Positions 43,732-56,000 are shown, counted from the first letter of the stretch. The stretch: DNA of 64,000 bases from Luidia sarsii (GCA_949987565.1 OX465102.1:29953873-30017872); one strand, 5' to 3'. Notes: a model not told the origin generated them from the sequence alone. Numbers and translations are program-made.

Positions 43732-43890
43732 AGCTCGGCGGTCAAGTGGTTAAGACGTCTGCGCCACAAAGCAGGAGTCGCTGGTTCGATTCCCGCCCGA
43801 GCTGCCTGAAATATTTTTATCAGGCATCGGGCAAAGCACTGAGCATTCAGTGTTTATCACGTCGAACAGGGCAAAACCAAATTGAAGAAT
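43732..43890 (+). mobile_element. tRNA-derived SINE, best copy
   Basis: The first 72 nt (43732-43803) have a perfect 7-bp acceptor stem AGCTCGG/CCGAGCT, a box A-like GTCAAGTGGTTAAGAC and box B GGTTCGATTCC. The anticodon arm is imperfect, so it is not a clean tRNA. The body continues TCAGGCATCGGGCAAAGCAC, CAGTGTTTATCACG and a short A-rich end. Related pieces lie at 40676 and 43193. Confidence 0.7.
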
Positions 43891-43984
43891 CAATCAATGG
43901 GAAAACCACTTGAAAACTAATTCCAAAAACAGGCATGGGATGTAAAAGGGATGGTATCCAAACTGGACAACATAGCTGACGTCC

Positions 43985-44235
43985 ACATGTACGGTCGCTG
44001 TATGCTCATGTACATGTACGGTCGTTGTATGCACATGTACATGTACGGTCGTTGTATGCACGTGTACATGTACGGTCGTTGTATGCACATGTACATGTAC
44101 GGTCGTTGTATGCACATGTACATGTACGGTCGTTGTAAGCACATGTACATGTACGGTCGTTGTATGCACATGTACATGTACGGTCGTTGTATGCACATGT
44201 ACATGTACTTGTGTACACTTACATGTACATGTAAG
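43985..44235 (+). repeat. 27-bp minisatellite, about 8 copies
   Basis: The unit is ACATGTACATGTACGGTCGT plus TGTATGC. The period is divisible by three, so all frames stay open (Met-Tyr-Gly-Arg-Cys type) without being genes. The array abuts, on its right, a segment related to the intron-3 inverted-repeat element. Confidence 0.9.
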
Positions 44236-44239
44236 CTAA

Positions 44240-44480
44240 ACAGTGGTCGTGAATATTCATGCAGGAAATCCTGGAAACCCGCGCATTTGATTGTTTAATT
44301 TTGTGTATTGAAGGGACAAAAAACACGGGCCGCAGTATGGCCGGACAACTCAGCACTGCAATGAATTGTACTAAATTTGATCGCTGTGCGCAGGCAGGGC
44401 GTGACGTAATACTACCTTATTTGGTCACCCGGACAGCTGAGACCGCGATACCTGTACCTGCGGGTAAGCTGCTTGACCGC
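44240..44480 (+). mobile_element. Single-arm relative of the 17-kb inverted-repeat element
   Basis: GTGGTCGTGAATATTCATG, AAATCCTGGAAACCCGCGCA and TTTGATTG repeat the arm landmarks at 18.08-18.15 kb. Further right, GTGACGTAATACTACCTTAT matches in inverse orientation a segment at about 52588-52610. Confidence 0.5.
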
Positions 44481-44694
44481 GTCTGACCCATCCCTTCGCC
44501 TTCCCTCCCCTCCCCTCATCTTCATTTCCCTCCCCTCCCCTTCCCTCAAAGTCATTACCTCCGATTATCGTTCGTGCTCAAAAAGATATTAAAAATATGT
44601 CATCAAAAGGTTATTCGTGTTCACCAAAGAATTCCTGAATGTCAAGCAATAAATGTTCTTTTCCCCCAGAAACACGCATGCTTGCAAAATAGTT

Positions 44695-45390
44695 TCAGAG
44701 TGAGGAGAGAAAGGAGAGAGGAGACTGGGAGAGGAGAGAGAGATGGAGAAGGGAGATGAGGGAGAGGAGCGAGAGAAAAAGGAGAGAGAGAGAGAGAAGG
44801 CGACAGAGAGAGAGGGGAGAGAGGAGAGAGAGAGAGGAGGAAGAGGAGAGATATGAGAGAGATAGGAGAGGAGAGAGAGAAGAGAGAGGAGAGAGGAGAG
44901 AGGAGAGAGGAGAGAAAGGAGAGAGAGGGGAGATAGGGGAGATAGAGAGAGGAGGAAGAGGAGAGAGATGAGAGAGGAGGAGAGGAGAGAGAGGAGAGAG
45001 AGGACAGAAGAGAGAGGGAAGAGAGGACAGAGAGATGAGAAGAATAGAGAGAGGAGAGAGAGGAGAGAGAGGAGATGAGAGAGAGGAGAGAGGTCAGAGA
45101 GAGGAGAAGAAGAGAGAGATGAGAGACAGGAGAGAGGAGAGGAGAGAGAGGAGAAAGGACAGAAGAGATAGAGAGAGGAGAGAGAGGACATAGAGAGAGG
45201 AGAAATACGAGGGAGATGAGAGAGGACAGAGTAGAGAGAGGAGACAGAGGACAGAGAGGATGCAGAGGGGAGAGAGGGAAGGAAGGCGAGAAAGTAAAAA
45301 GATGGGAGGGTGGGGAGAGAGGGAAGAGAGAGGAAGAGAGGGGGAAAAAGAGGAGAGGGAAGAGAGGCTGAGAGAGACACACACAAGAAG
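44695..45390 (+). repeat. GA-rich microsatellite
   Basis: Interrupted (GA)n and (GAGAGG)n. Long Ser/Leu/Pro and Arg/Glu frames here are artefacts. Confidence 0.95.
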
Positions 45391-46764
45391 CCGAAATATA
45401 ATGTACACGGGGGTTTCGCGAAAAAGGGCGTCGGGCAAGTCAATTGCAGTTTCCACTTGAATACAATTGGCCCGCCGCGCTGAAATTGAAACTTATTATG
45501 CCTGCATGGTGTTTTTTAACTCGATCACTTGTGGGCAGGACGCACACGCTGTAAAGCAATTAGACGGGAATGCATAGACGGCAGAGACCCAAACCTAGAT
45601 TCCAAATGCATCCGCGAGTTAATTGAGGAAAAGTAATTGGATATCGCGTTGAAGTGAGGGCAAATGTATGCCACGGTCACTGAATTCGAGATGGTTCGTC
45701 CGGTGTCTGGGGAGAAGGGAATCGCGGCAAAGAACTGCCATTGCTTTGGTTTTGAGCAGCCGGAACAGCAGCTATTGTCTTCGTTGGGATCTCCTGTCTT
45801 TCTCAAAAACATTCCTTCCACCAATTGAAAGCACTTTGGTAGTTTCTTGAATCCGATCAACTCCAGACTTCACACGCTCTGACAATCACTCAAGGATGAC
45901 CCTAATATAAACTTGTCATGATGACGTCATCTATTGTTTTACATATAATTTTTTTCTTTCTTACCTCACTTTGTACACAGCTTTCAATGCTCCATTTGTG
46001 TCACTAAGTGTTGGTCTATCTTCATCAGAGTTACACCAAGAATTTACCCCAATGTCAACATGGTACCAAAAAAAGGATATTTTATTTTCCCCATTACCTT
46101 TGTACACAGTTTCGATATGAAGTTCGGCCCACTGACTGTATACAGTTTCAAGACACGATTCCTGTTACTTAGACAACTTCATTCGTCATCAGACTGCCAC
46201 TCATCAGCAAAGACATTTAAAGAAACATGAACGCAATGCAATGACATCATGATGACGTCACCAGATGACGTCATCATGAATGATCAACACTCTGAAACTG
46301 TGTTATTAGCGCTTTGTAAATTCAATTAAGTTAAGTTAAGCTACGTTAAGATGACAAATGAAGTGACATTTAAGGTGCATTCTTAAAAGCTCTATATCTT
46401 GTATAATTATATGTATAATTATACATATCTGATTAGGACCTTACTGGTACTATGGGGACAAAGAACAAAACCCTGATATCATGATATAATGAATTCATCA
46501 TGTGACAAGTCACATGACATTAAAGGTACAATTTATAAGATTTATGTATTCTAAGGTAGGTTTTAGAGACTTCATTCATATAATATAGTTATGCAAACCG
46601 CCCAAACGAGCCAGCTTCGTTTAAAGCAAATTGGTTAAATATCATAGATATGCCATTGGCATAATTGTATTTGTATTCATAGATTTGAGTTAATCCAAGC
46701 ATAAGGATTGTCCATGTTTAACCAGAAGGGAAATGAGATTTCCGTATGGTCTTCACGCAGGCGT
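45391..46764. other. Intergenic, no gene recognised
   Basis: Repeated TGACGTCA-type palindromes (CRE-like) occur at about 45920, 46250 and 46265. A TATAATTATA hairpin is at about 46400-46430. Neither is tied to a gene here. Confidence 0.4.
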
Positions 46765-47925
46765 GGATATCGGCATTTCAGCGTGAAGGTTTCGCGTGCA
46801 GATAGGTACCGTGGCCCGTATTTCGCGTGCAGAAAGGTACCGTAGCCCGTATTTCGCGTGCAGATAGATACCGTAGCCTTGAATTTCGCGTGCAGATAGG
46901 TACCGTAGCCTTGAATTTCGCGTGCAGATAGGTACCGTAGCCTTGAATTTCGCGTGCTGATAGGTACCGTATCCCGTATTTCGCGTGCAGATAGATACCG
47001 TAGCCTGTATTTCGCGTGCAGATAGATACCGTAGCCTTGTATTTCGCGTGCAGATAGGTACCGTAGCCTTGTATTTCGCGTGCAGATAGGTACCGTAGCC
47101 TGTATTTCGCGTGCAGATAGATACCGTAGCCTTGTATTTCGCGTGCAGATAGGTACCGTAGCCTTGTATTTCGCGTGCAGATAGGTACCCTAGCCCTGTA
47201 TTTCGCGTGCAGATATATAGGTACCGTAGCCCGTATTTCGCGTGCAGATAGATACCGTAGCCTGTATTTCGCGTGCAGATAGATACCGTAGCCTTGTATT
47301 TCGCGTGCAGATAGGTACCGTAGCCTTGTATTTCGCGTGCAGATAGGTACCGTAGCCTGTATTTCGCGTGCAGATAGATACCGTAGCCTTGTATTTCGCG
47401 TGCAGATAGGTACCGTAGCCTGTATTTCGCGTGCAGATAGGTACCGTAGCCTGTATTTCGCGTGCAGATAGGTACCGCATCCCGTGTTTCGCGTGCAGAT
47501 AGGTACCGTAGCCTGTATTTCGCGTGCAGATAGGTACCGTAGCCTGTATTTCGCGTCCAGATAGGTACCGTAGCCTTGAATTTCGCGTGCCGATAGGTAC
47601 CGTATAGCCTTGTATTTCGCGTGCAGATAGGTACCCTAGCCCTGTATTTCGCGTGCAGATAGGTACCGGCCGTAGCCTGTATTTCGCGTGCAGATATATA
47701 GGTACCGTAGCCTTGTATTTCGCGTGCAGATAGGTACCGTAGCCTGTATTTCGCGTCCAGATAGGTACCGTAGCCTTGTATTTCGCGTGCCGATAGGTAC
47801 CGTATAGCCTTGTATTTCGCGTGCAGATAGGTACCCTAGCCCTGTATTTCGCGTGCAGATAGGTACCGGCCGTAGCCTGTATTTCGCGTGCAGATAGGTA
47901 CCGTAGCCTGTATATATATACGGAC
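46765..47925 (+). repeat. 29-31-bp minisatellite, about 38 copies
   Basis: The unit is TTTCGCGTGCAGATAGGTAC followed by CGTAGCCTTGTA, with indel variants (CCTGTA, CCCGTA, ATATAGG, CGTATAGCC). Blocks of several units recur as a higher-order pattern (compare 46960-47200 with 47215-47400, and 47560-47690 with 47740-47880). Contiguous units without spacers rule out CRISPR. A minus-strand frame of about 270 codons across it is a by-product. Confidence 0.95.
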
Positions 47926-48099
47926 GTCTGAACGATACGGTTAAGGGCTTGTACTGAAAAATAACGTTCATTTTGACGATATACAGTCGTACCATACATC
48001 AATGCTGACCCCCGCTCTGAAAGTTGCCAGTATTACGGCATGACATGATGCTGCAATAACTTCATCATTGCAGGCAGGGTCGAGTTTCAATCGATACCG

Positions 48100-48645
48100 A
48101 GGGGGAAGGTTGGGACAGAGTGGTCAGTATTTCGAGAAGACGGGGGGAGAGGGGACGAGTGGACGAGGGGGAGAAAGGGGAGAGGGGGAGAGAGGGGAGA
48201 GGGGAGAGGGGGACAGGGAGAGGGGAGAGGAAAGAGGGAGCGAGGGAAAGGGGAGAGGGGAGAAGGGGAGAGGGGAAGAGAGGGACGGAGGGAGAGGGGA
48301 GGGAGAGAGACTGGTAAAAGGGGAGAGAGAGGAAGGGATGGAGATTGGGGAGGGAGATGTGGGGAGGGAGAAATGGAGAGGGAGAGAGGTTGAGAGAGAA
48401 AGAGAGAGAGAGGGAGAGAGGGAGAGAGAGAGAGGGGTTGAGAGAGAGAGGGAGAGAGGGAGAGAGAGAGAGAGGGGTTGAGAGAGAGAGGGAGAGGGGG
48501 ATAGAGAGAGGGGTTGAGAGAGATAGATAGAGAGAGTGGGGTTGAGAGAGATAGAGAGAGAGAGGGGTTGAGAGAGAGAAAGAGAGAGAGGGAGAGACAG
48601 AGAGAGAGAGAGGGAGAGGGAGAGAGGGAGAGAGAGAGCAAGTGA
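48100..48645 (+). repeat. GA-rich microsatellite
   Basis: (GA)n with GGGGTTGAGAGAGAGA blocks in its right half. No gene. Confidence 0.95.
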
Positions 48646-48999
48646 AACTTCCGCCGCCTGATAAAGTGTATTTTGGCCCGAGGCAGGAAGGACGGTGTCA
48701 GTATCAGCATGGGAGAATAGAAATAAATCAATTAATGCCTTTCTGCAATTAAGGGGAGTATACTTTTCGCGGAGAAAAATGGACGCCCGCTGAGACTATA
48801 GATATACCATAACGTGCAAACAAAAAGCTTTCAGGTTGCACAGTGACGGTCTGGCAGGGATGGGTGATGGCGCTTGACCGTCAAGCAGTCGACGATAAAC
48901 AGAGAATGAAGAGACGGCAACTAGTAATTGGGCCATAAAGGGTGTTTATGACTTGATCATTTTACGGCGACTAAATCGACAGCGAAGCTTCCATGTGGG

Positions 49000-50165
49000 A
49001 GAGGTATTGAGAGAGGGGAGATGATGTTCAGAGAAGGTGGAGAAAGGGGAGAGTTGGAGAGAGGGTGGAGAGAGAGATGATAGAGATATGAGAGAGATGA
49101 GAGAGGAGAGAGAGAGGGGAAGGGAGAGAGAAGGGGAGAAGGGGATATAGATCAGAGGTGGAAGGGAGGTGGAGGGAGAGGGAGAGTGGGGGTGGAGGGA
49201 GAGAGAGGGGGTGGAGGGAGAGAGAGGGGTAGAAGGAGATAGAGATGAGAGGTGGAGAGGGGGTGGAGGGAGAGAGAGGGGGTGGAGGGAGAGAGAGGGG
49301 GAGAAGGAGATAGAGATGAGAGGTGGAGAGGGGGTGGAGAGAGAGAGAGGGGGTGGGAGAGAGAGGGGGTGGAGGGAGAGAGAGGGGGAGAAGTAGATAT
49401 AGATGAGAGATGGAGAGGGGGTGGAGGGAGAGAGAGGGGGTGGAGGGAGAGAGAGGGGGTGGAGGGAGAGAGAGGGGGAGAAGGAGATAGAGATGAGAGG
49501 TGGAGAGGGGGTGGATGGAGGGAGAAGGGGTGGAGGGAGAGAGAGGGGGTGGATGGAGAGAGAGGGGGTGGATGGAGAGAGAGGGGGAGAAGGAGATAGA
49601 GATGAGAGGTGGAGAGGGGGTGGAGGGAGAGAGAGGGGGTGGGAGAGAGAGGGGGTGGAGGGAGAGAGAGAGAGGGAGAAGTAGATATAGATGAGAGGTG
49701 GAGAGGGGGTGGAGGGAGAGAGAGGGGGTGGAGGGAGAGAGAGGGGGTGGAGGGAGAGAGAGGGGGTGGAGGAGATAGAGATGAGAGGTGGAAAGGGGGT
49801 GGAGGGAGAGAGAGAGAAAGGGGTGGAGGAAGAGAGGGGGAAGAAGGGGATATAGAGACGAGAGGTGGAGAGGGAGTAGAGGGAGAGAGAAGGGGTGGTG
49901 GGAGAGTGGGGGTGGAGGGAGAGAGAGGGAGAGAAGGAGATAGATATGAGAGGTGGAGAGGGGAAGGAGGGAGAGAGAGAGAGGGGTGGAGGGAGAGAGA
50001 GAGGGAGGAGATAGAGATGAGAGCTGGGGGGGTTGAGGGAGAAAGAGAGGGGTGGAGGGAGAGAGAGAGGGAGAAGGAGATAGAGATGAGAGCTTTGGAG
50101 GGGGTTGAGGGAGATGAGAGAGAGAGACAGCGAGAGCTAGACAGAGAGAGAGAGAGAGGGTGATG
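49000..50165 (+). repeat. GA-rich minisatellite with GGTGGAGGGAGAGAGAGGGG unit
   Basis: Runs of a ~20-22-bp unit are punctuated by GAGAAGGAGATAGAGATGAG, giving a higher-order repeat of roughly 90-150 bp. Arg/Glu/Gly/Trp frames are artefacts. Confidence 0.95.
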
Positions 50166-51712
50166 GGGAAGGTGGGAGGGAGGGTTGTGTCAACTTGGCT
50201 TTGCCCGCTGTATCTTTGCCCCCTTCCTGTTTTAACTGATTGCCAGCAATTATGACGAGGACGTTGGGGCAGCGGGGGATCGGGCAGCGGACCTTTAGCG
50301 AGAGTCGCTCCCGGGTCCGAGCACCGCCAGTCAATAAAGGACTCTTAAGGTAAATTGCTTTCCCACCTATCGTCTGTGAGTTGGAGGGAGATAACGCCCC
50401 GTTTAAACCACTTTTATTTCTCCCTCTGTCTCTCCCCCTATACCACGGAGGCCAACTATCGCACACAGGCACCAGGTACATTCCTGTAATGTCGTCAATA
50501 CGCGCCGGTAGGGAAAGAAATAGGGTTCCCCCCCCCCCGGCAACTCTCGCGGTCGCGCGCGCAAGATGTCCCGGGCGAAGTTAATTCCGCATCCTGCAAG
50601 CACCCACGCGTTTTCCTCAGCTCGGCTGACACGCGATACCGCGGCTTCCGCGGCAGCATACCCGCAAGAGCCGGGCACAGCCTGGCTGGCCGTATCACCT
50701 TGTCGAGGCACGCCTCAGGGTACCCGGCCGAGCCAGCTGTCTCTCCTATTATTTGATGTGTGTGCGCGGCAAATAATTGGATACCTCGTCGGCCGCCCCC
50801 ATGAAAAAATAAATAAAAAAAATAGATAAATAGATAAATAGAAAATAAAACAAACGGCAGAGTCTGCACATGCATGAGCTACACCGTGACCTATTTCATA
50901 AACAGGTTTGATCGAGTGCGAGCGAGGCAGTCGCTTCGTAAAGTGACTGTTCTGATCAAATAACACGACATACAGGTGTGTACAACTAACCCAGCCAAGC
51001 GACATGCACGTCACACTACCGACACGCATACACACACGCGTATACTTGTGGGATATATCCGTTGTTCTCGTGTACTAACAAAACACTCCCAGAAAAGCCT
51101 AATTCAAATCGCTCCCTTTCGAACCAGAATCACTTTCCTAGTCTGAAATTTCCAGCGAACGTCCCTTATATAGAATAGTTCTCTTTGCAACTGATAAACA
51201 TACCTCGGAAATTCCTCCTTTTTGAGTTAATTCTAAATAATCAGTTTCGTGAAAACCTTATCGGGTACCAATAAAGTACCCCACAAGGAGCGGGCCCATT
51301 GTTCTGAGTACCCACCCATTGTTCCGGTACCCCAAAACCCACCTTATGTAAGCCCACCCGTACACACCGACACACTCACGCACAGGTTGAACGGCGGCTT
51401 AAAGTTACCCAAGACGGCCTGGTCCCAACCATGCCCCAATTAACACCCTTTAAGAAGATGTCCTTCTTCTATTTTCGTTCCCACCGACCAGATGGGAATC
51501 GCATCGTCGAAGCGCCGACCTACAGACGGCGTTTTGGAGCGTAAATGATAGCCTCTTAAATAAAAATGGACCCCGTTCAAGCGTGTCTCCCAGCGGCTCC
51601 TTTTTTAGTGTGTAGCCGTTCATATCATAGCGCCTGTACACATGTTGGTTTTCTTATAATTCTTATTGGAATGGGATGGGCCATGCCGAACCCCGCGCGA
51701 GATCCATGGCCC
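50166..51712. other. Intergenic, no gene recognised
   Basis: Only short incidental frames. A C homopolymer at about 50530-50538 and an A-rich run at 50805-50850 are present. Confidence 0.4.
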
Positions 51713-52551
51713 TTTTCCAAAACCCGGCTTAGGCTTCGGCTCCGGCTTCGTCTGGGCTCTACACTGAATGGGGATGTTACATCAAAAGATGAAATTAAGA
51801 AAAGATTGGCTATAGCTACTGGCCAATTAGCCAAATTGAATAAATTATGGAGTAGCCGTAATATCTTGCTACCAACCAAGTTTAAATTAATGCATTCATT
51901 AATAACATCAATAGCATCATACGGATGTGAAGCTTGGACGTATAGTGTTCTCCTGGAAAAGAGAATAGAGGCTTTTGAAATGCGATGCTACAGAAGATTG
52001 TTAGGTATAAGTTGGAAAGACCACCGAACAAATGAGTCTGTAAGGAGTGAAATTCGTAAAAAAGTTGGAGAATTTGAGCCACTACTAAAAGTAGCACAGA
52101 AGAGGAAGTTGCAATGGTTTGGACATGTAAGCAGAAGACCTGGAACATTGGCGCATGATGTCATGCATGGAATGGTTAATGGAAGTAGGAGAAGAGGCAG
52201 ACCTAGAGCGAACTGGAGTGGAGATGTTGGAAAATGGACTGCACAAACAGTGGTGGAATGCGTGAGGGCAGCTCAAGATAGAAAGAATTGGAGGAAGACA
52301 CTCAACACTGTGCCCCAACGGCTTTTAGCTACGGGAGTGACCTAACCGGCTTCGTCTCTGTTATCCAAAAGCTGAAAACACAGGTTATAGTTCTTTGTTG
52401 AGGTTGAAGCTTTGGATTCATTTTTTTCAAAACGCAGTCTAACATTCTAAAAACGAAGCCAAAGGTTTTCGTTTTCATGCCTTGTACTTCAAAATGGATG
52501 AAAGAACTTGAGACAAAGCCGGAGCCTGAGCCTAAGCCGGGGGTTGGAAAA
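51713..52551. mobile_element. MITE with inverted ends, split by a nested retrotransposon
   Basis: The left end (51713-51753: TTTTCC, CCCGGCTTAGGCTTCGGCTC, CGGCTTCGTCT) is the inverse of the right end (52508-52551: GACAAAGCCGGAGCC, TGAGCCTAAGCCGGGG, TTGGAAAAA). The interior resumes at 52346 and matches the decayed copy at 28.78-28.95 kb, so 51754-52345 is an insertion. Relatives occur at 27730 and 59743-59990. Confidence 0.75.
51754..52345 (+). pseudogene. 5'-truncated non-LTR retrotransposon, RT C-terminus, intact frame
   Basis: About 195 codons (after an in-frame upstream extension from the MITE) encode the C-terminal part of a non-LTR RT polyprotein. Landmarks are LMHSLITSIASYGCEAWTYS, RIEAFEMRCYRRLLGISWKD, LQWFGHVSRRPG and RRRGRPRANW, typical of RTE/CR1-like elements common in invertebrates. 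No stop or frameshift interrupts it. It ends exactly at GVT-TAA, where the 12-bp target duplication CCGGCTTCGTCT (51742-51753 and 52346-52357) begins, so there is no 3' UTR. The catalytic RT motifs are missing by truncation. A nearly undecayed copy suggests recent insertion. Confidence 0.8.
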
Positions 52552-53319
52552 AGCCCGTGGTGTGGCGAACTCGGATGTCCGCATTACCAAAATAAGGTAG
52601 TATGACGTCATCCCACGCCTGTGCTAAAACTGTCATGGCGGCGCCCACAGGCAGTACGCGTGCAGATCGCTTCAGAGAGCATCGCGAGGCGATTTCGAAG
52701 CCGGTCAATTGCACAAGATTTTCCCTAACCGGCATTGAAACCACAATTAACCACGCATGGTTTTTCCCGTGGGAGGATAAGGGCCATGCACCAGGACTTT
52801 CCACAGCGGGGTTTTTGTGGTGTCCTGTGGTATGTGAGCCTACACCCCTCGGTGGTAAATTGCGGTATATAGTGTGTGTCCTGTGCTGGAGGTGCAAAGC
52901 GTTAGTTGGGCAAACAATTCATGGTTTATATATTTCTGAAGCTTGTACTTTTTTTTGCAATGGAGTTTACTTGCCGTATTCTTTGACTTTTTTCCATCAG
53001 CTTACTTGTCCCTACATTCCACCAATTAAATAAGTAAGTGTATTCCAAGATCTACATATTTTTTTACAAGAAACCAAATCGATTCGTCATTGTTAATTTT
53101 ACAATGTTGTACAATCCACCCGTCAGCCGGACACTTTTGCCCGCCGGACTGTTGATACCGTGACGACAAGTACGTGCTTACGTGTCCGTGTGGGTATCCC
53201 GGACACCTGAATCCGGCGGACATAATGAGTCCGCCACACCGGCACGGATAATTATCGTCCTCGATATCCCCGAAACCCCCTCCCCTCCCCCCAAAATAAG
53301 ATATTAAACTTCTATTTGT
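52552..53319. other. Intergenic, no gene recognised
   Basis: A segment near 52588-52610 is the inverse of one at 44400-44430. A plus frame around 52602-53033 has no recognisable similarity and is not called. Confidence 0.35.
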
Positions 53320-53820
53320 GTTTCTAAACTCTTTACACTATGAACATCTAAACCGTGAAAATAGGGTGAAAATGTCATTTAGCCGTGAAAGGAAAATTCA
53401 CCGTGTTTTCACCCCTATTTCATGGCACACAGTTAGCCAAGTCATTTTCAAGGTGTTTTCACCAGTGGTCTCCCAGGCCACATTCCTGGTGGTAAATGGC
53501 TAGAAGCAATTATGGCAATCTGGGAGTGACAGTTACCATACAGGACACCATACTGTACCTCTATGGGGGCTGGTGGTCCCTACTGGTAATTGAATAAGCC
53601 ATCCCTCAAGGCTGGAGCTTGCCACCCTAGATATTCACGGTTTTTCCACGGTCTGTTTAGTGACCTGAAGATGTCTTTATCAGGTCAGAAGCGATTATTT
53701 TCAAGGTGAATTCACTATCAAATGCACCGTGAAATCACAGTGACTTTTGAGTTTCACGGCAAAATGACATTTTCACCCCCTTTTTACGGTTTAAATGTTC
53801 ATAGTGTTAGAGGGTCAAAA
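53320..53820. mobile_element. ~500-bp inverted-repeat element
   Basis: The left arm (CACTATGAACATCTAAACCG, GGGTGAAAATGTCATTTAGC, CGTGAAA) is mirrored at 53745-53815 (TTTCACGGCAAAATGACATT, TTCACCCCC, ACGGTTTAAATGTTCATAGT). CCGTGAAA/TTTCACGG words recur inside. It has no coding capacity. Confidence 0.7.
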
Positions 53821-55622
53821 GTGTGCTCGATCATTGGGGAAATTAAACGTCATTCTTCCTTTGCTTGGATCAAAACGTCAGGTCTACTAAGGGTCGGTAA
53901 CGTGTTTTAGTTTGACTTTGTTTGCCCCACTTGAAGTCGAGAGTAGTCGTAGGCTTGCACTCGTGCCGTCGAAGCAGAGGCTAAAAGCCCCGTGTTAACG
54001 CATTCCCGTGACATGTCCCTCAGTCTACAGGATACCCGCTGCGCTGCGGGGAAGGCAGGAGAGCTTTGTGCCTGTTGCTTTTGAAATGGGAACCAAGGAA
54101 AATGCGGACAAAGGCGCTACCAGAGGCAGCGCCTGAGCCCTAGCACCGTGCTTTTGTGACGGAAGAAAAGGCTCCTCACTGCACTTGGAACTCTGGGATA
54201 GCTACGAGGCAAACATCGCGCGTGTCAACACCTCGGCCCATGGTTTCTTTTTTGCAACCCCCCCCAAAAAAAAAAAATACACAAATAAAAAGAACTTCAG
54301 GCAAAACTATTCTGTTTAACACTTTAGAAACCCCCCCAAAAAAAAATTTAAAAAAAATCCATGACCTGAACAAGGACCACAATGCAACGCGCGGATGTTT
54401 CTGCGCATGCGCGAAATGCATTTGCGGAGAATCTGCGAGGTTTTCTTTTTCAACACCCGTTTAGCATCTCCTTATAATATCGGGAACTCCGACAGTGAAA
54501 CTGCATCTGCAAATTTGACGCAGGTGCACGTGTATTTGCGTATTCCAATTTTTGCGTTTGCGTATTGCGTTGTTTGCAGTGCCATCAATGCTGGTTTTTT
54601 TTTATTTTCGGGGGCGCTGGTAGTTATTGGAAACTGCTGTAGAAGGGGTGGGTCCTATTTGGGAGCTCACAGTCAACGGTTCTTATAGATTTCCTTTTTA
54701 TGGTTTCGAGTAAGGCCGCTAGAGTCTTAATGAAACAAGAGTATAAAGGGCACAGAAGCGGACTGACTGGATTGCACTCTATTTGTACGAGCGGAACACG
54801 GTGCCAAAACGTGCAAATCGTGTGCCATGAAGTGTATAGCGTACCGTAGCATATGACATCAAGTGACAATGGTTTCCACGGTGGAATCACAACGGGGAAT
54901 GATTGGGATGACACCATTTTGCTCATCTCATAGAGAAGGGCTATGACTGTGAAAGAGCCGGTGACTCAACGTTTCGACTAGTATATATACTCGTTTGGGG
55001 CCAGTGTATACTCAGTGTATTGAGCCACCGGCACTTTCCAGACTCCTTCTTGTACGAGATGACTTACTGACTATGGTTATGTTGGACGACGAAAGTGTTT
55101 CTACTAAAACTGAATTACCATCGTTGGTACAATACTGTGCGTGCATTCATGGACCAGAAATATGGTAATGTAGAATGCATGAAGTAAATACAAAAACACT
55201 GTTGCAAACTGCTCACTGACTAAAACGACCTGCAATATAATTATAGATCTCAAAAGATAAAGGGTCTGACGTTAAGTTATAGACGTCAGGCCCTCTAACA
55301 TTTGAGATCTAATGCAGAATGCGTGATGTTTCTGTGGAGACCGCCAGTCGATCGCTCAAAAATAAAAAGGGTTTTCCACCCGTTGACACACCAATTTCCG
55401 TCATGCGACGCTGTAACTATGGCGTGTCATGATACAGTTGGTTTTTCCCAACAACGTGCGCGACAGATCAATCAACTATAATCATTATATAGCATCTGAT
55501 TCGTTCGAATGTCCGTGTTGCATTGCACACCGTTTCAACATTCCAAGTTTTCAATTTAAGAGCAAATCGAATGTGACTTGGGCTTCATTAGGACCTCGAG
55601 TTTTCTGCTACACGGACTTACA
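53821..55622. other. Intergenic with decayed Penelope-type tails
   Basis: Tail-like words occur at 53865-53895 (GGATCAAAACGTCAGGTCTA), 54965-54995 (CTCAACGTTTCGACTAG) and 55255-55300 (AGACGTCAGGCCCTCTAA). No gene was recognised. Confidence 0.4.
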
Positions 55623-56000
55623 CACAAGCCCCTACACAACATTGGTCGAGGTCAAAGAATAGCATCCATACGTTGTCTGATCCAACATATGCATGAAAAA
55701 GCACACCTGTGAAAATGTCAGCTCAATCCGCCGACCGAGTCTCGAGAAAATCGTGAAAACCGCTTCATTTGTTTCGCGAAAATGCAGCATTCAACGCCGT
55801 ATACTCTTCGGAAAAAAAGTTTAGATCTCTGTGAGACGTAAACTATTTCTTTTACTCATTTCTCCCAAAATACAACATTTTAGGCAGAAATATTTCAGTG
55901 AGAGGTTTCTACTATAACCATCTTCAAACTGTATAAGTTTCATGTAAATCTGTGGACATTTCTGTTTTTCGACCTTACCAATGTTGTGTAGGGGCTTTAG
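55623..56000 (+). mobile_element. TTAA-type MITE
   Basis: Ends AAGCCCCTACACAACATTGG and GTTGTGTAGGGGCTTTAG. The terminal TTAA is mutated on both sides. The interior matches the family. Confidence 0.8.

Noticed and set aside
44589..45456. Long Ser/Leu/Pro frames on the minus strand
   Set aside because: Antisense of a GA microsatellite.
45525..45860. 111-codon minus-strand frame with CCSGCSKPKQ
   Set aside because: No recognisable domain, start context or splice partners; chance frame length.
45900..46280. Cluster of TGACGTCA (CRE-like) palindromes as an enhancer
   Set aside because: The motif is short and no gene lies near it; it may be repeat-derived. Not called as regulatory.
46765..47925. 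CRISPR-like array or a 270-codon repeat protein
   Set aside because: Contiguous minisatellite with indel-prone unit length; the frame shifts between units.
48087..50163. Arg/Glu/Gly-rich and Ser/Leu-rich frames
   Set aside because: By-products of GA-rich satellites.
52602..53033. 143-codon plus-strand frame
   Set aside because: No recognised domain, and part of it overlaps repeat sequence shared with 44.4 kb.
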